NCBI GenBank assembly: GCA_022606425.2
Contig: JAHDVF020000989.1
Location: 496,001 to 560,000, forward strand
Origin: Lepidostoma basale
Lineage: Eukaryota; Arthropoda; Insecta; Trichoptera; Lepidostomatidae
Reading direction: 5' to 3'
Length of the DNA: 64,000 bases
Positions 29,610-40,234 of this stretch are shown one piece after another (positions within the stretch are counted from its first letter, which is position 1; the number at the start of each line of letters is the position of its first letter). A program made the position numbers and the translations under genes. The notes below the pieces were generated by a model. That model was given only the letters and a program-made list of their open reading frames with translations. It made no database searches and had not been told where the DNA came from.

Positions 29610-29878
29610 GAATAAGAGAATGAGAGCAGAATAAATGCGGTAGAAATGAGATCCCTAAGATTTATGTGTGCTAAAATGATGTAAAACAAGATTTCAAATG
29701 CTGATATACGGAAGAGATATAAAGCGGAAGAAAATATTACGGATGAAAGGTTCACTGCATTGGTTTGGACATATGGAACGCATGGATGAAGAAAGAATGG
29801 TTCAAAAAGTATGCGTTAATAATGTGATGATGAACGGAGACGTGGCAGACCGAGAAAAACATGGCATGACCAAATTAA
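29610..29878 (+). mobile_element. LINE-A, left part of an interrupted copy
   Basis: Reads through NGRIREWRQNKCGRNEIPKI-like broken sequence, then LHWFGHMERMDEERMVQKVC and a degraded RDREKHGMTKLT at the insertion point. It resumes at 30187 with TTAATCAAATTTTAAAG. Confidence 0.8.
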
Positions 29879-30186
29879 CCACCCTAGGTATTTGAACGTA
29901 CGTGATACGTTCACCTTGACTGCACCATTCTGCGCTATCCCGTATCACGTACGCGCTTGAGAAAAAGTATAGAACCTAAAATGTACAAACTGTTAGGGAT
30001 ACGCGCGTGTGCCAACAACACAAGTCTTCACAAATATGATAATTTTACTAGGGGCAGGCGAAGTGTGTGGTCGAGTCTTTGACGTTTCGTAATTTAAAAA
30101 AATAAAATAATTTTTTAATTAAATTAAATTAATAAAAAACCTGCTTTTTTTCATGTTTCTCGAAAAATTACCTGTAGGTAGGGCGG
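29879..30186. mobile_element. piggyBac-like MITE (TTAA target site)
   Basis: A 308-bp insertion is flanked by TTAA on both sides (29875-29878, 30187-30190). Its ends are imperfect inverted repeats (CCACCCTAGGTA left, inverse of TAGGTAGGGCGG right). An internal inverted block is built from ACGTACGTGATACGTTCAC. No coding is present. Taking it out rebuilds the LINE-A sequence CCAAATTAATCAAATTTTAA exactly as in other copies, which proves insertion with TTAA duplication. Confidence 0.82.
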
Positions 30187-30355
30187 TTAATCAAATTTTA
30201 AAGTTTGGCCATGTTAGAAGTCGGACGAACCGACATACGTGTATGACTCGCTGTATGAATGTGAAGGAAGTTAGTTAGAGAGGTGAGTCAGGATAAAATA
30301 GTGGGGGGGGGGGGGGCAATCTCTCTGCTTATCTAGAGAAATGGCGTGATGATTT
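30187..30355 (+). mobile_element. LINE-A, right part of the interrupted copy
   Basis: Continues NQILKFGHVRSRTNRHTCMT, RCMNVKE. A GGGGGGGGGGG run replaces the usual GTGTGGCGGTCC, and the hairpin is decayed before GGCGTGATG at 30343. Confidence 0.75.
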
Positions 30356-31795
30356 GTTTTTGTTGTTATTTTTCTTCTTCTCAATGTAGACCTTGTGGCC
30401 TATTTCTCAAAAATGTTTGGCGTTTTTTTTATTTTCATTTAACAATTAAACAAATATTTTTTAAATTCATAATCAATGATCTTAAACCTATATTGATTTT
30501 TTAAAAACAAAAAAAAACATGTCTGAATCATTATTATTTAATCAAATATATAATTATGCTAAATTGTTCCAAAAATTGTAATGTTATATTTTTTAGTAGT
30601 AGAGTGTTAGAGGAAAAAAACGCTTTAATTATTATTTTTATGTCAGCTAGGTTCGTTGTCACATCTCGGTACTCTGTCGAGCTTTGAGGTTAGTTGGTGG
30701 GATTAGCAGGAATATGGAATATTTGGCTACATTGTGTCTTGTGAGAAATAAAGAGGTATTAAAAGTCAATTTGCTTAGAATATCACGTCTATCTTTAGGG
30801 GAATGATTTCATGAAGTGACGTCATGTCTTATTTTTAACACCTATTGTGCGACTAGCAACATTCAGAGTAAAAAAAATGATTTCCAACTGCGGCAAACAA
30901 TATTTGCAGCTCATATATGAATGTTAAGATGGCAGTGAAAATTTGTATTAATGTGTCGATCCTTATGTACCCCGACCCACTTGCCTATTACAAAAAAAAA
31001 AAAATCTTTAGTTGTTATTTGTTTAATCTAATTCAATATCATTTAATTTTAACTTTTTTTTATGTTTGTAGAATAATAAATGTTTCGTACGACAATAATA
31101 ACGTTATGAATAAAAAAAATACTTAGTAAACATTTATTCTGAATTTTTAAAAATTCTAAATTCTATTATATATAAAATAAAAATCTTCTAAAATATCATC
31201 TATTTCTATTGAAACACTGTAAAATGTATTAGGATAACATTTATTTTATAAAATTTGTGTAGAAACTCATATAAATAAGTGGATTGTATTATTATTATAG
31301 AATCTTTATTCTTTAAGAAAAATAATTTAAATCAAGGAATTAAAATATATATTAAAACTAATTTAAATTGTAAATTGTTATTTATGAATAATAAATAACA
31401 TCTTTTTGTAGATAATTATTGTAAAACTATAAGAAATGTGAAAAATATATAGAGACAATCGTAATATTGGAATTTAATAGTAGAATTAAAAGTAATTTTA
31501 TTAAAAATATGTATAAACCATTAAGGGTGAGATTTTAAAACACTTCTTATGCAACTCAAAGCAATTATATTAAACAAAATATAAATTTTAATTCAATTTC
31601 AAACAATGGCAATTTTTTTAATCTGTAAATATTAGTTGAAAAAATATAAAGGGTTTCGTGAAGATGTTATTTAAAAAAAATATCTTGACGTTTATCCCGA
31701 AATTCTATCATTATTGTCATTTTGAGTTAGTGGGCGCCATTTTTTTTGGAGGAAGCCATTTTGAGTAGACGGAAGGCATTTTGTGTAGGATATAT
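30356..31795. other. Long AT-rich stretch without recognised features
   Basis: Contains homopolymer runs and short, low-complexity open frames. Apart from a possible LINE tail phrase at 30370-30420 (CTTCTTCTCAATGTAGACCT), nothing is supportable. Confidence 0.35.
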
Positions 31796-32000
31796 ATGTT
31801 TAATAATAAATACGAATGAAAACGTCTGTTTTCTAGATGTTTTATTATAATTTATGTGAATGTCATGTTTCCCCTGTCTAAGGCATTATCAAATGTCAAG
31901 AAAATGTCAAATGTCTAGAAAACAGTTGTATTTATTATATAATGTGGAGTTTTATATTGTTGTTCAAGAAACAATAAATATACCAGTTGGAATTAGGGAA
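31796..32000 (-). repeat. Hammerhead-derived terminal repeat (TTGATAA family)
   Basis: Minus strand around 31896-31859 reads TTGATAATGCCTTAGACAGG, GGAAACATGACATTCAC. The GCCTT/AGG stem II and GAAACATG are kept, but the core is TTGATAA instead of CTGATGA. AACGTCTGTTTTCTAGATG and TTGTTCAAGAAACAATAA flank it on the plus strand. Confidence 0.6.
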
Positions 32001-32064
32001 AAGCCATTTGAGTATTTTTTAGACATACACCAAGGATTTAAATCAATTGTATTATTAAGATAAC

Positions 32065-32895
32065 ATTTTTTGCAGACGACGCTGTTTTAATCACTAGTAT
32101 TGACGATCTACAAGTCCTAGTGTCGATAATGTACGAAGTATGCAATAAGTATGACCTTGTGATGAACGCGTCAAAGTCTAAAGTTATGGTTATTGAAAAG
32201 GAAGAATGTATGACAGATTGTGACATAAGTGCGAACGGTGAGAAATTAGAGCAAGTTACCGAAATTGTCTACCTGAAAAATGGAGAAAGATATCGGAAGA
32301 AGGGTTGGAGCTGGAAACAAAATAAATAGTGCGTTCAAAGTCATTACCGCAAATAGAAATATATCGACTGAAGCAAAGATGGCAATGCACAATGGAGTTC
32401 TAGTGCCGACTCTTATGTATTGAAGTGAAGCTTGGAGTTGGCAGAAGAAGGATGAAAGTAGGATAAATGCCGTAGAAATGAGGTCACTAAGAAGGATGTG
32501 CGGAAAAACAATGTATGATAGAATATCTAATGATGAAGTACGAAAGGAATGTAAAGCGGATGAATGCGTGATAAATAAAATAAAGAAAGGGTCACTAAGA
32601 TGGTTTGGACATATGGAACGAATGGATGAGGGAAGAATGGTGAAAAATATAATATATATACAAGTATTGTGAATGGAAAAAGAAGTCGAGGAAGGCCAAG
32701 GAAGACATGGCGTGACCAAATTAATCAATTACTGAAAGGCGGCCATGTTCGAAGTATGAACAATCGACGAGTGTGCATGTCACGATGTGTGTGTCACGAT
32801 GTGTGATGAGTTATGTCAGGATAAAATAGTGTGGCGATCCATCCTCTCTGCGTACCCCTCCGGGAAAACGGCGTGATGGTTAGTTAGTTTGCTAG
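32065..32895 (+). mobile_element. LINE-A 3' half including RT catalytic FADD
   Basis: The longest LINE-A copy by domain content. FADD (32069-32080), the RT catalytic box, starts FADDAVLITSIDDLQVLVSI, then SKSKVMVIEKEECMTDCDIS and a frameshift to GAGNKINSAFKVITANRN, NGVLVPTLMY with a stop, KDESRINAVEMRSLRRMCGK, TMYDRISNDEVRKECKADEC, KKGSLRWFGHMERMDEGRMV, RPRKTW and MSRCV. The ending is CTACCCCTCCGGGAAAAC, GGCGTGATGG and TTAG. A deletion removes part of the NVEEARE block. Several disabling mutations are present. Confidence 0.88.
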
Positions 32896-32962
32896 TATTA
32901 GGATTTATTATTTAATCTCTAAATTGATCAGTAAAAGCTCTTTATAATCAAAAATGAAATGA

Positions 32963-33355
32963 TTTGTGAAATGTATACTTATATCTGTATACGAATCCTG
33001 GATTTTCACCTGTGGGTGGTTAATTCAAATTTTTAATTGTATCTCAATAGAGCCGAAGACGCAAACTGGAAACTGAATATGGATGATCAAGGTGTTTACA
33101 GGACTTGTGACCTGTCATTGGTTGGGTTAAGCGCACGCTTTATGTAATTACAACATTCCCCATTCCACCCACATTCCCATGCATCATGCATGATCATAAT
33201 AACAATGGTGGAATGGGGAATGTTGTAATTACATAAAGCGTGCGCTTAACCCAACCAATGACAGGTCACAAGTCCTGTAAACACCTTGATCATCCATATT
33301 CAGTTTCCAGTTTGCGTCTTCGTCTCTATTGAGATACAATTAAAAATTTGAAAAA
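32963..33355. repeat. Foldback element, compact copy
   Basis: The outer motif GTATACTTATATCTGTATAC precedes a left arm (33025-33169) whose inverse is the right arm (33208-33350). The two differ at few positions, for example AGCCGAAG versus AGACGAAG. The loop is under 40 nt, so the unit would form an almost closed hairpin of about 145 bp. Confidence 0.82.
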
Positions 33356-33840
33356 TGAAATGGATCGTGTCCAGACTTGAACCCAATTCCCCTGGATCAG
33401 GATGTAAGCGTTCTGTCCCTCAAACCATCAACCGACTTTGAGTTGAATCAAGAATTCGTTGTGTTTTATAATCTCAGTCTAATGATTCTAATTGTATGAT
33501 AAGACGTTTAAACCAACAAATGTTTTTAAAAGTTGTTAGGTAATGTATCTCCCTGCTTATCAGATACTCTTTGATGATTTAGTTTGCCTGAGAAGATTAA
33601 GGATCAACTATTGTTCGACTGTTAACCATAGATTCTAAATGTTAGAGTTTACTAGTAAAACAATATTTCGGTGTTGATTTGTAGGAGATTATTATGTTGA
33701 TGTAATCAAAATGTGTATACAATTTAATTATTGTAGGAAAACATTTAAAAAAAGTCTTCTGTAAACTATTATTTATTTAGAAAATGAGCTTATATTATGA
33801 AATTTTTATTTTAAAGATGTTTATATACAACCTGTTTTTA
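33356..33840. other. Unassigned sequence
   Basis: Contains TGGATCGTGTCCAGACTTGA..TTCCCCTGGATCAGGATGTAAG, which is similar to 54525-54570 and resembles a tRNA-like or SINE head. No coding seen. Confidence 0.35.
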
Positions 33841-33869
33841 TTTTATTTATATGATATTTCTTAAATAGT

Positions 33870-34150
33870 CCATTGTTTTGGCCGAAACACAGTATTACTG
33901 TTAATATTTATAACACTGTTATTTATTGTTTCTTGAACAATAATATAAAACTCCATATTAAATTATTAATATGTATGAAAAAACGATAGTTTACAAGGAG
34001 TTATATTATAATATTTATGTATGCAATGTTTCGCCATTCTAAGGCATTATCAAATGTGCCTTATAATGAGCATTAACAAATGTGCCATTTGATAATGCCT
34101 TAGAAGGGCGAAACATGTCATTCATAAATATTATAATTAAATTACTTGAA
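33870..34150. repeat. Hammerhead-derived repeats, inverted pair
   Basis: The minus-strand copy (34056-34024) and plus-strand copy (34088-34128) both read TTGATAATGCCTTAGAA then GGGCGAAACATGTCATTC, or the decayed equivalent. Outside are AACTCCATATTAAATTATTA and TTGTTTCTTGAACAATAAT. Both copies share the altered core TTGATAA. Confidence 0.6.
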
Positions 34151-34159
34151 AACTATCGC

Positions 34160-34785
34160 TTTTTCATAAATATAACACTGTTAAAATATAACCATTTCAT
34201 TTTATTCAGTGTATAATTTTAAATCGTAAAGCGAGTGTTCAAAATTGCAAATAGATTTGAAATATTTTTTTCCTGAATTCACATTATGGTCAGTAAAGTA
34301 TTAAAATAATTGTTCCGATAAAAATACAACAGTAGCGAAACCGGTTGGCAAAACAATTAAGTAAAGTACAGTATCCTGAATAATATTATTTCTTATTTAA
34401 AATTGGTAATTTAAATAAATTACCAATTTTCAAAATATTTTTTTTAAATATAATATAATAAAAAAAAAAATTATTATATTATTTATGAATACTTTATTTT
34501 TCTGTTACCTTTTATATGAAAAATGTTTATCACTTATTCATTTTTATATAGAAAAAAAAACTTACAAATAGAAAATGGTTGAATCTGTTGATTATTGAAA
34601 TTCTATTTATTTAATTATATAAACTATTTTAGGAACTATAATGTCTATCTGTCTCTAATAGAGAAAAGTATTTTCAACACCCTGTCTTAATGTTAGATAC
34701 TTTTAAATTATTATATTGTATAAAGCAATAAATTGAATAAAAAATATATGAGATTATACATGTCTATTTATTTAGCAGCCCATTC
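34160..34785. other. AT-rich sequence; 3' half of a hammerhead-like motif
   Basis: AGTAGCGAAACCGGTTGGCA at 34331 preserves only the stem II 3' side, GAAA and CCGG of a ribozyme-like unit. The remainder is A/T runs without coding. Confidence 0.35.
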
Positions 34786-34789
34786 TAAT

Positions 34790-35290
34790 TCTTCTTCTTT
34801 CTTCTTCGATTCTTCGATGGCCCTACAGCCCATATCGAGCCTTAGCCTCCAGTATTCTTCGCCTCCAACTCCTCCTGTCCTCCACTTCGACCCTCCAATC
34901 TGACACTCTTAACAATCTTGCTCCATCTCTCCCAACTTCATCCTCCCATCGCAGCCTTGGTCGTCCAATTGGTCTTCTACCACCTGGGTGCCACTCCAGC
35001 AATCTTTTTGGGGTTCGCGATGACGGCATCCTCTGCATGTGACCAGCCCATCTCAGTCTATTCAGTCTGACCTGTGTGGAGAGACAGGGAGCTTTGTAAA
35101 TATTGTACAGCTCGTCATTATGCCGCACTCTCCAGCCTTCGCCGTCATTCACAGGCCCCAGAATTCTGCGCAGCACCCTTCTCTCAAAAGTATCCAGTCG
35201 CTCTGCAGATTTCGCTGTCATTGTCTACGCCTCACACCCATAGGTCACTACTGTTCGGATGATTGTTTTAATACAGGGTGATTTTGGTTT
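34790..35290 (-). mobile_element. LINE-D RT C-terminus, 132-codon open frame
   Basis: Frame 35221-34823 reads MTAKSAERLDTFERRVLRRI, LGPVNDGEGWRVRHNDELYN, RLNRLRWAGHMQRMPSSRTP, LEWHPGGRRPIGRPRLRWED, RSWRRRILEAKARYGL. It has the FERRxLRRI, RLRWAGHxxRM and GRPxxRW modules of insect RTE-type C-termini. Upstream, IQTIVTYG-like sequence is frameshifted. The 3' side has an (AAG)n-type tail near 34795. Confidence 0.85.
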
Positions 35291-35299
35291 TCCAGTGTA

Positions 35300-35704
35300 C
35301 GTTTCTTGATTTGAGCGCTGGTAGTAGAGAGAAGAATGTTTTGTTACCAATTGTGATTCTTCTTTCGATTTCCTTGTGATCTTCGTTTTCTTTTGTTATA
35401 GACGAACCCAGGTAAGTGAAATTCGTAAGTCCCCCATTCTAATTAGGGGTTATTATTACTATTAAAGAGCTGCAAGTGGAATGTAGCAAATACGTTGGTA
35501 TTTGCGTGCGCTACGCACGACGGTCGGCAAAGGGGAGGATGCTCATACCTGTATACAATCTTCGTCTGCATTGCGACCGCTCTATGAGGATTAAGGATAG
35601 CTCAAAAACTGGAAATATGCCACCAAATTATAAAAAAAAATGTATTGTCAATACAACATATATTATTTAATCTTAGAGTGACGGGCAGCGTTTGTAGTAT
35701 GTCT
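35300..35704. other. Unassigned; partial LINE sequence at the left
   Basis: 35285-35440 contains FTYLGSSI-like minus-strand phrases next to LINE-D and is probably its continuation. 35460-35700 shows no recognised feature. Confidence 0.35.
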
Positions 35705-36110
35705 CTTCTTCTTCTTCTTCTTCAGCTTATCGCCGTCCACTCTTGAACAAAAGCCTCCTCCATGTCCCTCCATGTCGATCTCTCCTTCGCAGTCTGCATC
35801 CATAGCACGTATTGTTCCAGGTCATCCCTCCACCTTATTTGTGGTCTTCCTACTCTTCTTCTCGTGTTTCTCGGTCTCCAATTCAGCAGTATTTTGGTCC
35901 ATCTTTCGTCTGCAGCTCTAGCAACATTTCTATTTTAAAGTCGTCACCCGGTGGATCACGTCTGTGACTCTTGTTTTATCCCTCACCGTTTCGTTCCTGA
36001 CTCTATCTCTAAGGGACATGTCTAGCATGACTCTCTCCATCGCTCGCTGCATGACTCTTAGTCTCACTGCACTGTGCTTTGTCAGAGTGGCAGTTTCAAG
36101 ACCATATGTA
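35705..36110 (-). mobile_element. LINE-C RT C-terminus
   Basis: Minus-strand broken reading: KAQCSETKSHAASDGESHAR, GHVPR.SQERNGE-type fragments of VxLRVMQRAMERVMLDMSLRD, then ATKIWxGWTKILLNWRPRNTR, KSRKTTNKVEGxPGTIRAMD and AFVQEWTAIS before a (GAA)n tail at 35708-35725. Family order as 14880-15295. Confidence 0.75.
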
Positions 36111-36264
36111 CTGACTGTATTACCATATGTACTACATTACCATATGTACTTACTATATACTGTAGTATGTAGGTATACAAAAACACCCAAAGAAACAATT
36201 AATTAAAGGTTATAAAATATCTTTCATTTTTTCGCTTATAAATATTTCAGATAAATAAAAAATA

Positions 36265-36425
36265 TGAATTGAAATTTTATTGTCTCTTGAACAATAATGT
36301 AAAAATCTATATTAAATTATCAATACGAATGAAAACGTCTGTTTTCTAGAAGTTTTATTATATTTTATGTGAATGACATGTTTCGCCTGTCTAAGGCATT
36401 ATCAAATGTAGCGAAAAATCAAATG
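36265..36425 (-). repeat. Hammerhead-derived terminal repeat (TTGATAA family)
   Basis: Minus strand: TTGATAATGCCTTAGACAGG, CGAAACATGTCATTCACATA, AATATAATAAAACTTCTAGA, ACAGACGTTTTCATTCGTAT, then a TTGTTCAAGAGACAATAAA end. This is the best-preserved member and the reference for the family, except for its altered core. Confidence 0.65.
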
Positions 36426-36734
36426 TATACACGAGTTAAAGAAGCAGAATACGGTAAGTAAGGTATTTGTTTTGGCTCAATACCATGTTGAAACAAATTG
36501 AGGGGTAGGTATACACCTGAAAATATGAAAGTATTACCTGGAATTATTTAAATTTCTGGATATAATATTTACATTGGTACTGACTACTAAATGGCGTTAT
36601 ATACACCTGGAAAGAATCAGAGAAGAAGAAGAAATCTAAATTTTAAAAACTATTTTTTTTTGTGTGACATATGTTTTTATGCTTTTTGTAGACAACTATG
36701 GAACTATTTTGTATTCATTGTATTAGTCTACTTT

Positions 36735-37075
36735 CTTTTTCTTCCTTGTTGTAGACCTATGTGGTCTTTTCTCCAGAGTGTTGCTCCTCCTGTGAGGTAG
36801 ACTCCCAGCTGTCCTTTCATATTTTAGGAGGTCTACCACGAGTCTCATGAGGCTTATTATGTAATGCAATATAGGGGAGTCTGGTGGTGTCCATTCTTTG
36901 AACATGCCCGTACCAGTCCCCTTTTCGCTGTCTGCTCCATCTTATAATATCCTCAACCTCACATATCTCTCTTATTCTGGTTTTCCCCACGCGATCTCCC
37001 GGTGTCTTGCCTGCTATCGTCTTCAGTGCCTTCATCTCGGAAGTCCTCAAAACTTGTATTAAGGTATTGTACAAT
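36735..37075 (-). mobile_element. LINE-E RT C-terminus
   Basis: Frame 37074-36817: VLRTSEMKALKTIAGKTPGD, RVGKTRIREICEVEDIIRWS, QRKGDWYGHVQRMDTTRLPY, IALHNKPHETRGRPPK, continuing to GRCRGSLPHR-like sequence and an AAGAAAAAGAAAGT tail. Intact over 85 codons. Confidence 0.8.
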
Positions 37076-37084
37076 TAATTTATT

Positions 37085-37372
37085 TCCTTTGACAGATATT
37101 GTCAGCAACATGAATGTTCTCCAGAAAGCCACAGTTGATAAAGAATTATTGACCAACATCAAGGCCCGCAGGGTGTCATATTTGGATCATATGCTTAAGG
37201 GAGCAAAATTAAGTTGCTGCACCTGATCATTGAGGGTAAAATAGAGGGTTGTCGAGGTGTTGGCTGGATGCGAATCATTGCCTTCGCAATAGGAGGGGTT
37301 GGAAATGCTTCATAAGCGTTTAGGAGCTGTTTCGAGCTGCCAGGGACAGAGACGCCTACTAACTGCCAACAT
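37085..37372 (+). mobile_element. LINE-B fragment
   Basis: Reads TDIVSNMNVLQKATVDKELL, TNIKARRVSYLDHMLKGAKL, then frameshifted LIIEGKIEGCRGVGWM and FRAARDRDAY-like sequence. Same order as the 11299-11997 frame. Confidence 0.75.
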
Positions 37373-37572
37373 CAAAGGTCCCGAGTTGGATTCCCGGCGG
37401 CAGCAGTGTGATTGTCACATTTTTTTTGGTCTGGTGAAGAATTAACGTGACAATAAAATGGCGATAGATGAGCTACCTATCACATGTCACGTGAATATGA
37501 TAGCTACACCCTTTACATCGATTTGGCTCGCGCTGTAATGATGTAAAGAGCGAATTAACAAAATAATAAATC
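37373..37572 (+). mobile_element. SINE-T copy
   Basis: GAGTTGGATTCCCGGCGGCA, GTGTGATTGTCACATTTTTT, TTAACGTGACAATAAAATGG, CGATAGATGAGCTACCTATC, TTTGGCTCGCGCTGTAATGA, GAGCGAATTAACAAAATAAT. It covers the B box to the 3' end in sense orientation. Confidence 0.78.
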
Positions 37573-37573
37573 T

Positions 37574-37905
37574 TCTTCTTCTTCTTTTGATAGATCTGAC
37601 GATCTGTGACACAGAAATCATATCTCGTCGGATGATGAGATCCAGCTGTCCCTCCATCTCTTAGGCGGTCTTCCAGGTGGGCGGTGTCCGGAAGGGATTT
37701 CATAGGCGGCTGTATACGCGAGTCTGTCACCATTCATTCGGGCTACATGGTCCCTCCAGTATCTTCTTCTGGATCTACTCCACTGAACGATATCCTCTAT
37801 TTCGCAGGTTTTCCTTATGTCTGCGTTGCGGACACGATCTCGGAGGGTTTTTCCAGTAATTGATCTTAGGACCTTCATCTCCGATGTTCTAAGTAGTCAG
37901 CCAAA
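37574..37905 (-). mobile_element. LINE-E-like RT C-terminus
   Basis: Frame 37878-37618: MKVLRSITGKTLRDRVRNAD, IRKTCEIEDIVQWSRSRRRY, WRDHVARMNGDRLAYTAAYE, PPGRPPKRWRDSWISSSDEI, then a 3' UTR with GTCACAGATCGTCAGATCTA and (GAAGAAGAA). Same end as 61670-61915 and 62838-62945. Confidence 0.82.
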
Positions 37906-38287
37906 ATAATAAATAATAATAATAATATGAAGATTTATCTTTCATTGATCTAAGACATCTCATTTTCTCCGCATTCATTTTATTTTCATTTTTCCTTTTC
38001 CAGTTCAAGTAAATGTATTAAAATGATAAAATATTTTCAATTCTTCACAAAAGCTTCCAGTCACTTTTAGAAGGATTTATTAAAGCTGTAGAATAGATAT
38101 TCTATAGAAGTGAATAACATGTATCAGAAAACGTGATTTTAATATCGTTGTCTGCACAAAGCGATCGTTCTACGATTCAATGGGTATCCAATACCTTATT
38201 ATATGTTTATTCCATGCAACATATGATGAACACTTAGGATATTATTATAATGTATTCATAATACATTGTATTATATGTATATATATA

Positions 38288-38472
38288 TCTCTTCTCTGGT
38301 TTCAATCCTGGGATTGGTTTGCAGCAGTTTCCTCCATTATTCTCTTCCATTTTTCCCTGTCTTGTGCGGCTCTTTTGAGATCTGCATATGATGAGTAGCG
38401 CACGTCCACCAACAGGTCCTCCAGGTACTCTCGGCGTGGGCGTCCCCTAGAGTTTGTCCCCTCGGTCATACC
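38288..38472 (-). mobile_element. LINE 3' fragment (LINE-B-like 2)
   Basis: Shares the minus-strand 3' end with 10935-11285: a [15 protein letters not shown] reading, then CTGCAAACCAATCCCAGGATT and GAAACCAGAGAAGAG. Confidence 0.6.
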
Positions 38473-38484
38473 CTATATCATACC

Positions 38485-38755
<271 letters not shown>

Positions 38756-38774
38756 AATGATTTCATAAGATTCA

Positions 38775-39310
38775 TCTTCTTCTTCTTTGTTAGCCTTCTT
38801 CCCTCCACTGGCTGGATATAGGCCCCTTCCATTTTTTCCACTCGTCTCTATCCTGCCCCCTTTGTATCCAAGATTTTCCAACCCTTTTGACAATATCATC
38901 GGTCCATCTCATCGGTGGCCTTCCGACACTTCGCCTTTTTTTCCCATGGTCTCCAACTGAGTATCCTGGGTGCCCATCTGTTGCCACCCTGTCTAGCCAA
39001 GTGTCCAGCCCATTGCCATTTCAATTTTGCCACTCGGTCCATGACGTCAGCAACCCTGGTGCGGCGTCTGATTTCTTCATTCCTTATGCCGTCACGTAAG
39101 CTCACACTAAGTATCTGTCTTTCCATGGACCTCTGTGTACACTTGAGCCTGTGGATACTTTTTGCTGTAAAAGTTGTCGTCTCTAGTCCGTATGTCATCA
39201 TGGGCAGTATACACATGTCGTAGACCTTTCTTTTGAAACAAACCGGTATTTCATCATTTTCAAAGACATGTCTCAGTTTACTAAAGGCGGCCCAACCCAA
39301 TCCAACTCTT
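38775..39310 (-). mobile_element. LINE-C RT C-terminus, 134-codon open frame
   Basis: Frame 39300-38896: MGWAAFSKLRHVFENDEIPV, CFKRKVYDMCILPMMTYGLE, TFTAKSIHRLKCTQRSMERQ, LSVSLRDGIRNEEIRRRTRV, DRVAKLKWQWAGHLARQGGN, RWAPRILSWRPWEKKAK. It then frameshifts to [29 protein letters not shown] and ends at a GGCTAACAAAGAAGAAGAAG tail. Confidence 0.86.
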
Positions 39311-39344
39311 CGAGGTAGATTATTATTATTATTTAATTAAAGTA

Positions 39345-39515
39345 AAAATGTCTATTGTTTTGGCCGAAACACTATAATTCCTTTCATTTTAAAACTGTTA
39401 AATTAAATAACCTTGACACTTGATGATGTCGAAATAGGTTGACGAAACAGCTGTCGCGAAAAATAAAAATAAAAATTGTAGTACATAAAAACAGATATTA
39501 CCGATTAACGAATGG
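39345..39515 (+). repeat. Hammerhead-like terminal repeat (CAGCTG family)
   Basis: TTGATGATGTCGAAATAGGT, TGACGAAACAGCTGTCGCGA: stem II GTC.AA../..TTGAC, GAAA, palindromic CAGCTG and UC are intact, but C3 of the core is U. Downstream AAAAATAAAAATAAAAATTG parallels 26414 and 27143. Confidence 0.58.
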
Positions 39516-39569
39516 TGTAATACTTTGCTTTACAATGAAGTTGTAGTTCAAACCCTTATCTTAAGCAAA

Positions 39570-39930
39570 GTATGGAACTGACAGAAGAAGGATGAGAGCG
39601 ATAGATGTGTGGTAAAACGATCCGACATAGTTTGAATGCTGATACCATGAAGGAATTTAGAACGGAAAAAAAGAATAACGAACAAAATTATGAAAGGATC
39701 ACTGTGTTGGTTTGGACACATGGAACACATGAATGTATAAAACATGGTTAAGAAAGGTATACGGAGTCGTGGAAGACTAAGGAAAACATGGCATGACCAA
39801 ATTATTCAAATTTTGAAGAATTGACGTGCGTGTATGACTCTCTGTATGAATGTGGAGGAAGCTAAAGAGATGTGTCAGGATAGAGTTGTGTAGCGGTCAT
39901 TTCTCTCTGTCTAGCATTACGGGCGTAGTT
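39570..39930 (+). mobile_element. LINE-A 3' end, degraded
   Basis: Frameshifted WNWQKKDESDRCVVKRSD, AEKKNNEQNYERITVLVWTHG, then RGRLRKTWHDQIIQILK and CMTLCMNVEEAKEMCQDRVV. The terminal hairpin is lost (CTAGCATTACGGGCGTAG). Confidence 0.72.
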
Positions 39931-40149
39931 TATTTAAAATATTTAAAATGGTTTGTTTCGTCTAACAGATAATAAAAAAATGCTAGTTTTGTTTTGTATA
40001 ATAGATTAACGATATTCTAAAAATCTTGCAGATAGAAAATCTGCCAAGACTCTCAAGTGTTCAAGGAGAGGAAATTTATTACTTTTAGCGGCTCTGAACT
40101 AAGGTCGTGCCCTACTTTTTCAACTGTATTTCGCAGGGGCGAATATTCA

Positions 40150-40234
40150 TATTACATCGACAGCGAAAAAGGGACTGGTAAGGTCATGTTCAAAGAATGG
40201 ACACCACCAGACTCCCCTATATTGCATTGCATAA
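40150..40234 (+). mobile_element. LINE-E, left part of an interrupted copy
   Basis: CGACAGCGAAAAAGGGACTG, CATGTTCAAAGAATGGACAC, CACCAGACTCCCCTATATTG match 46160-46230. The copy breaks at ATTGCATAA (40226-40234) and resumes at 41052. Confidence 0.7.
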
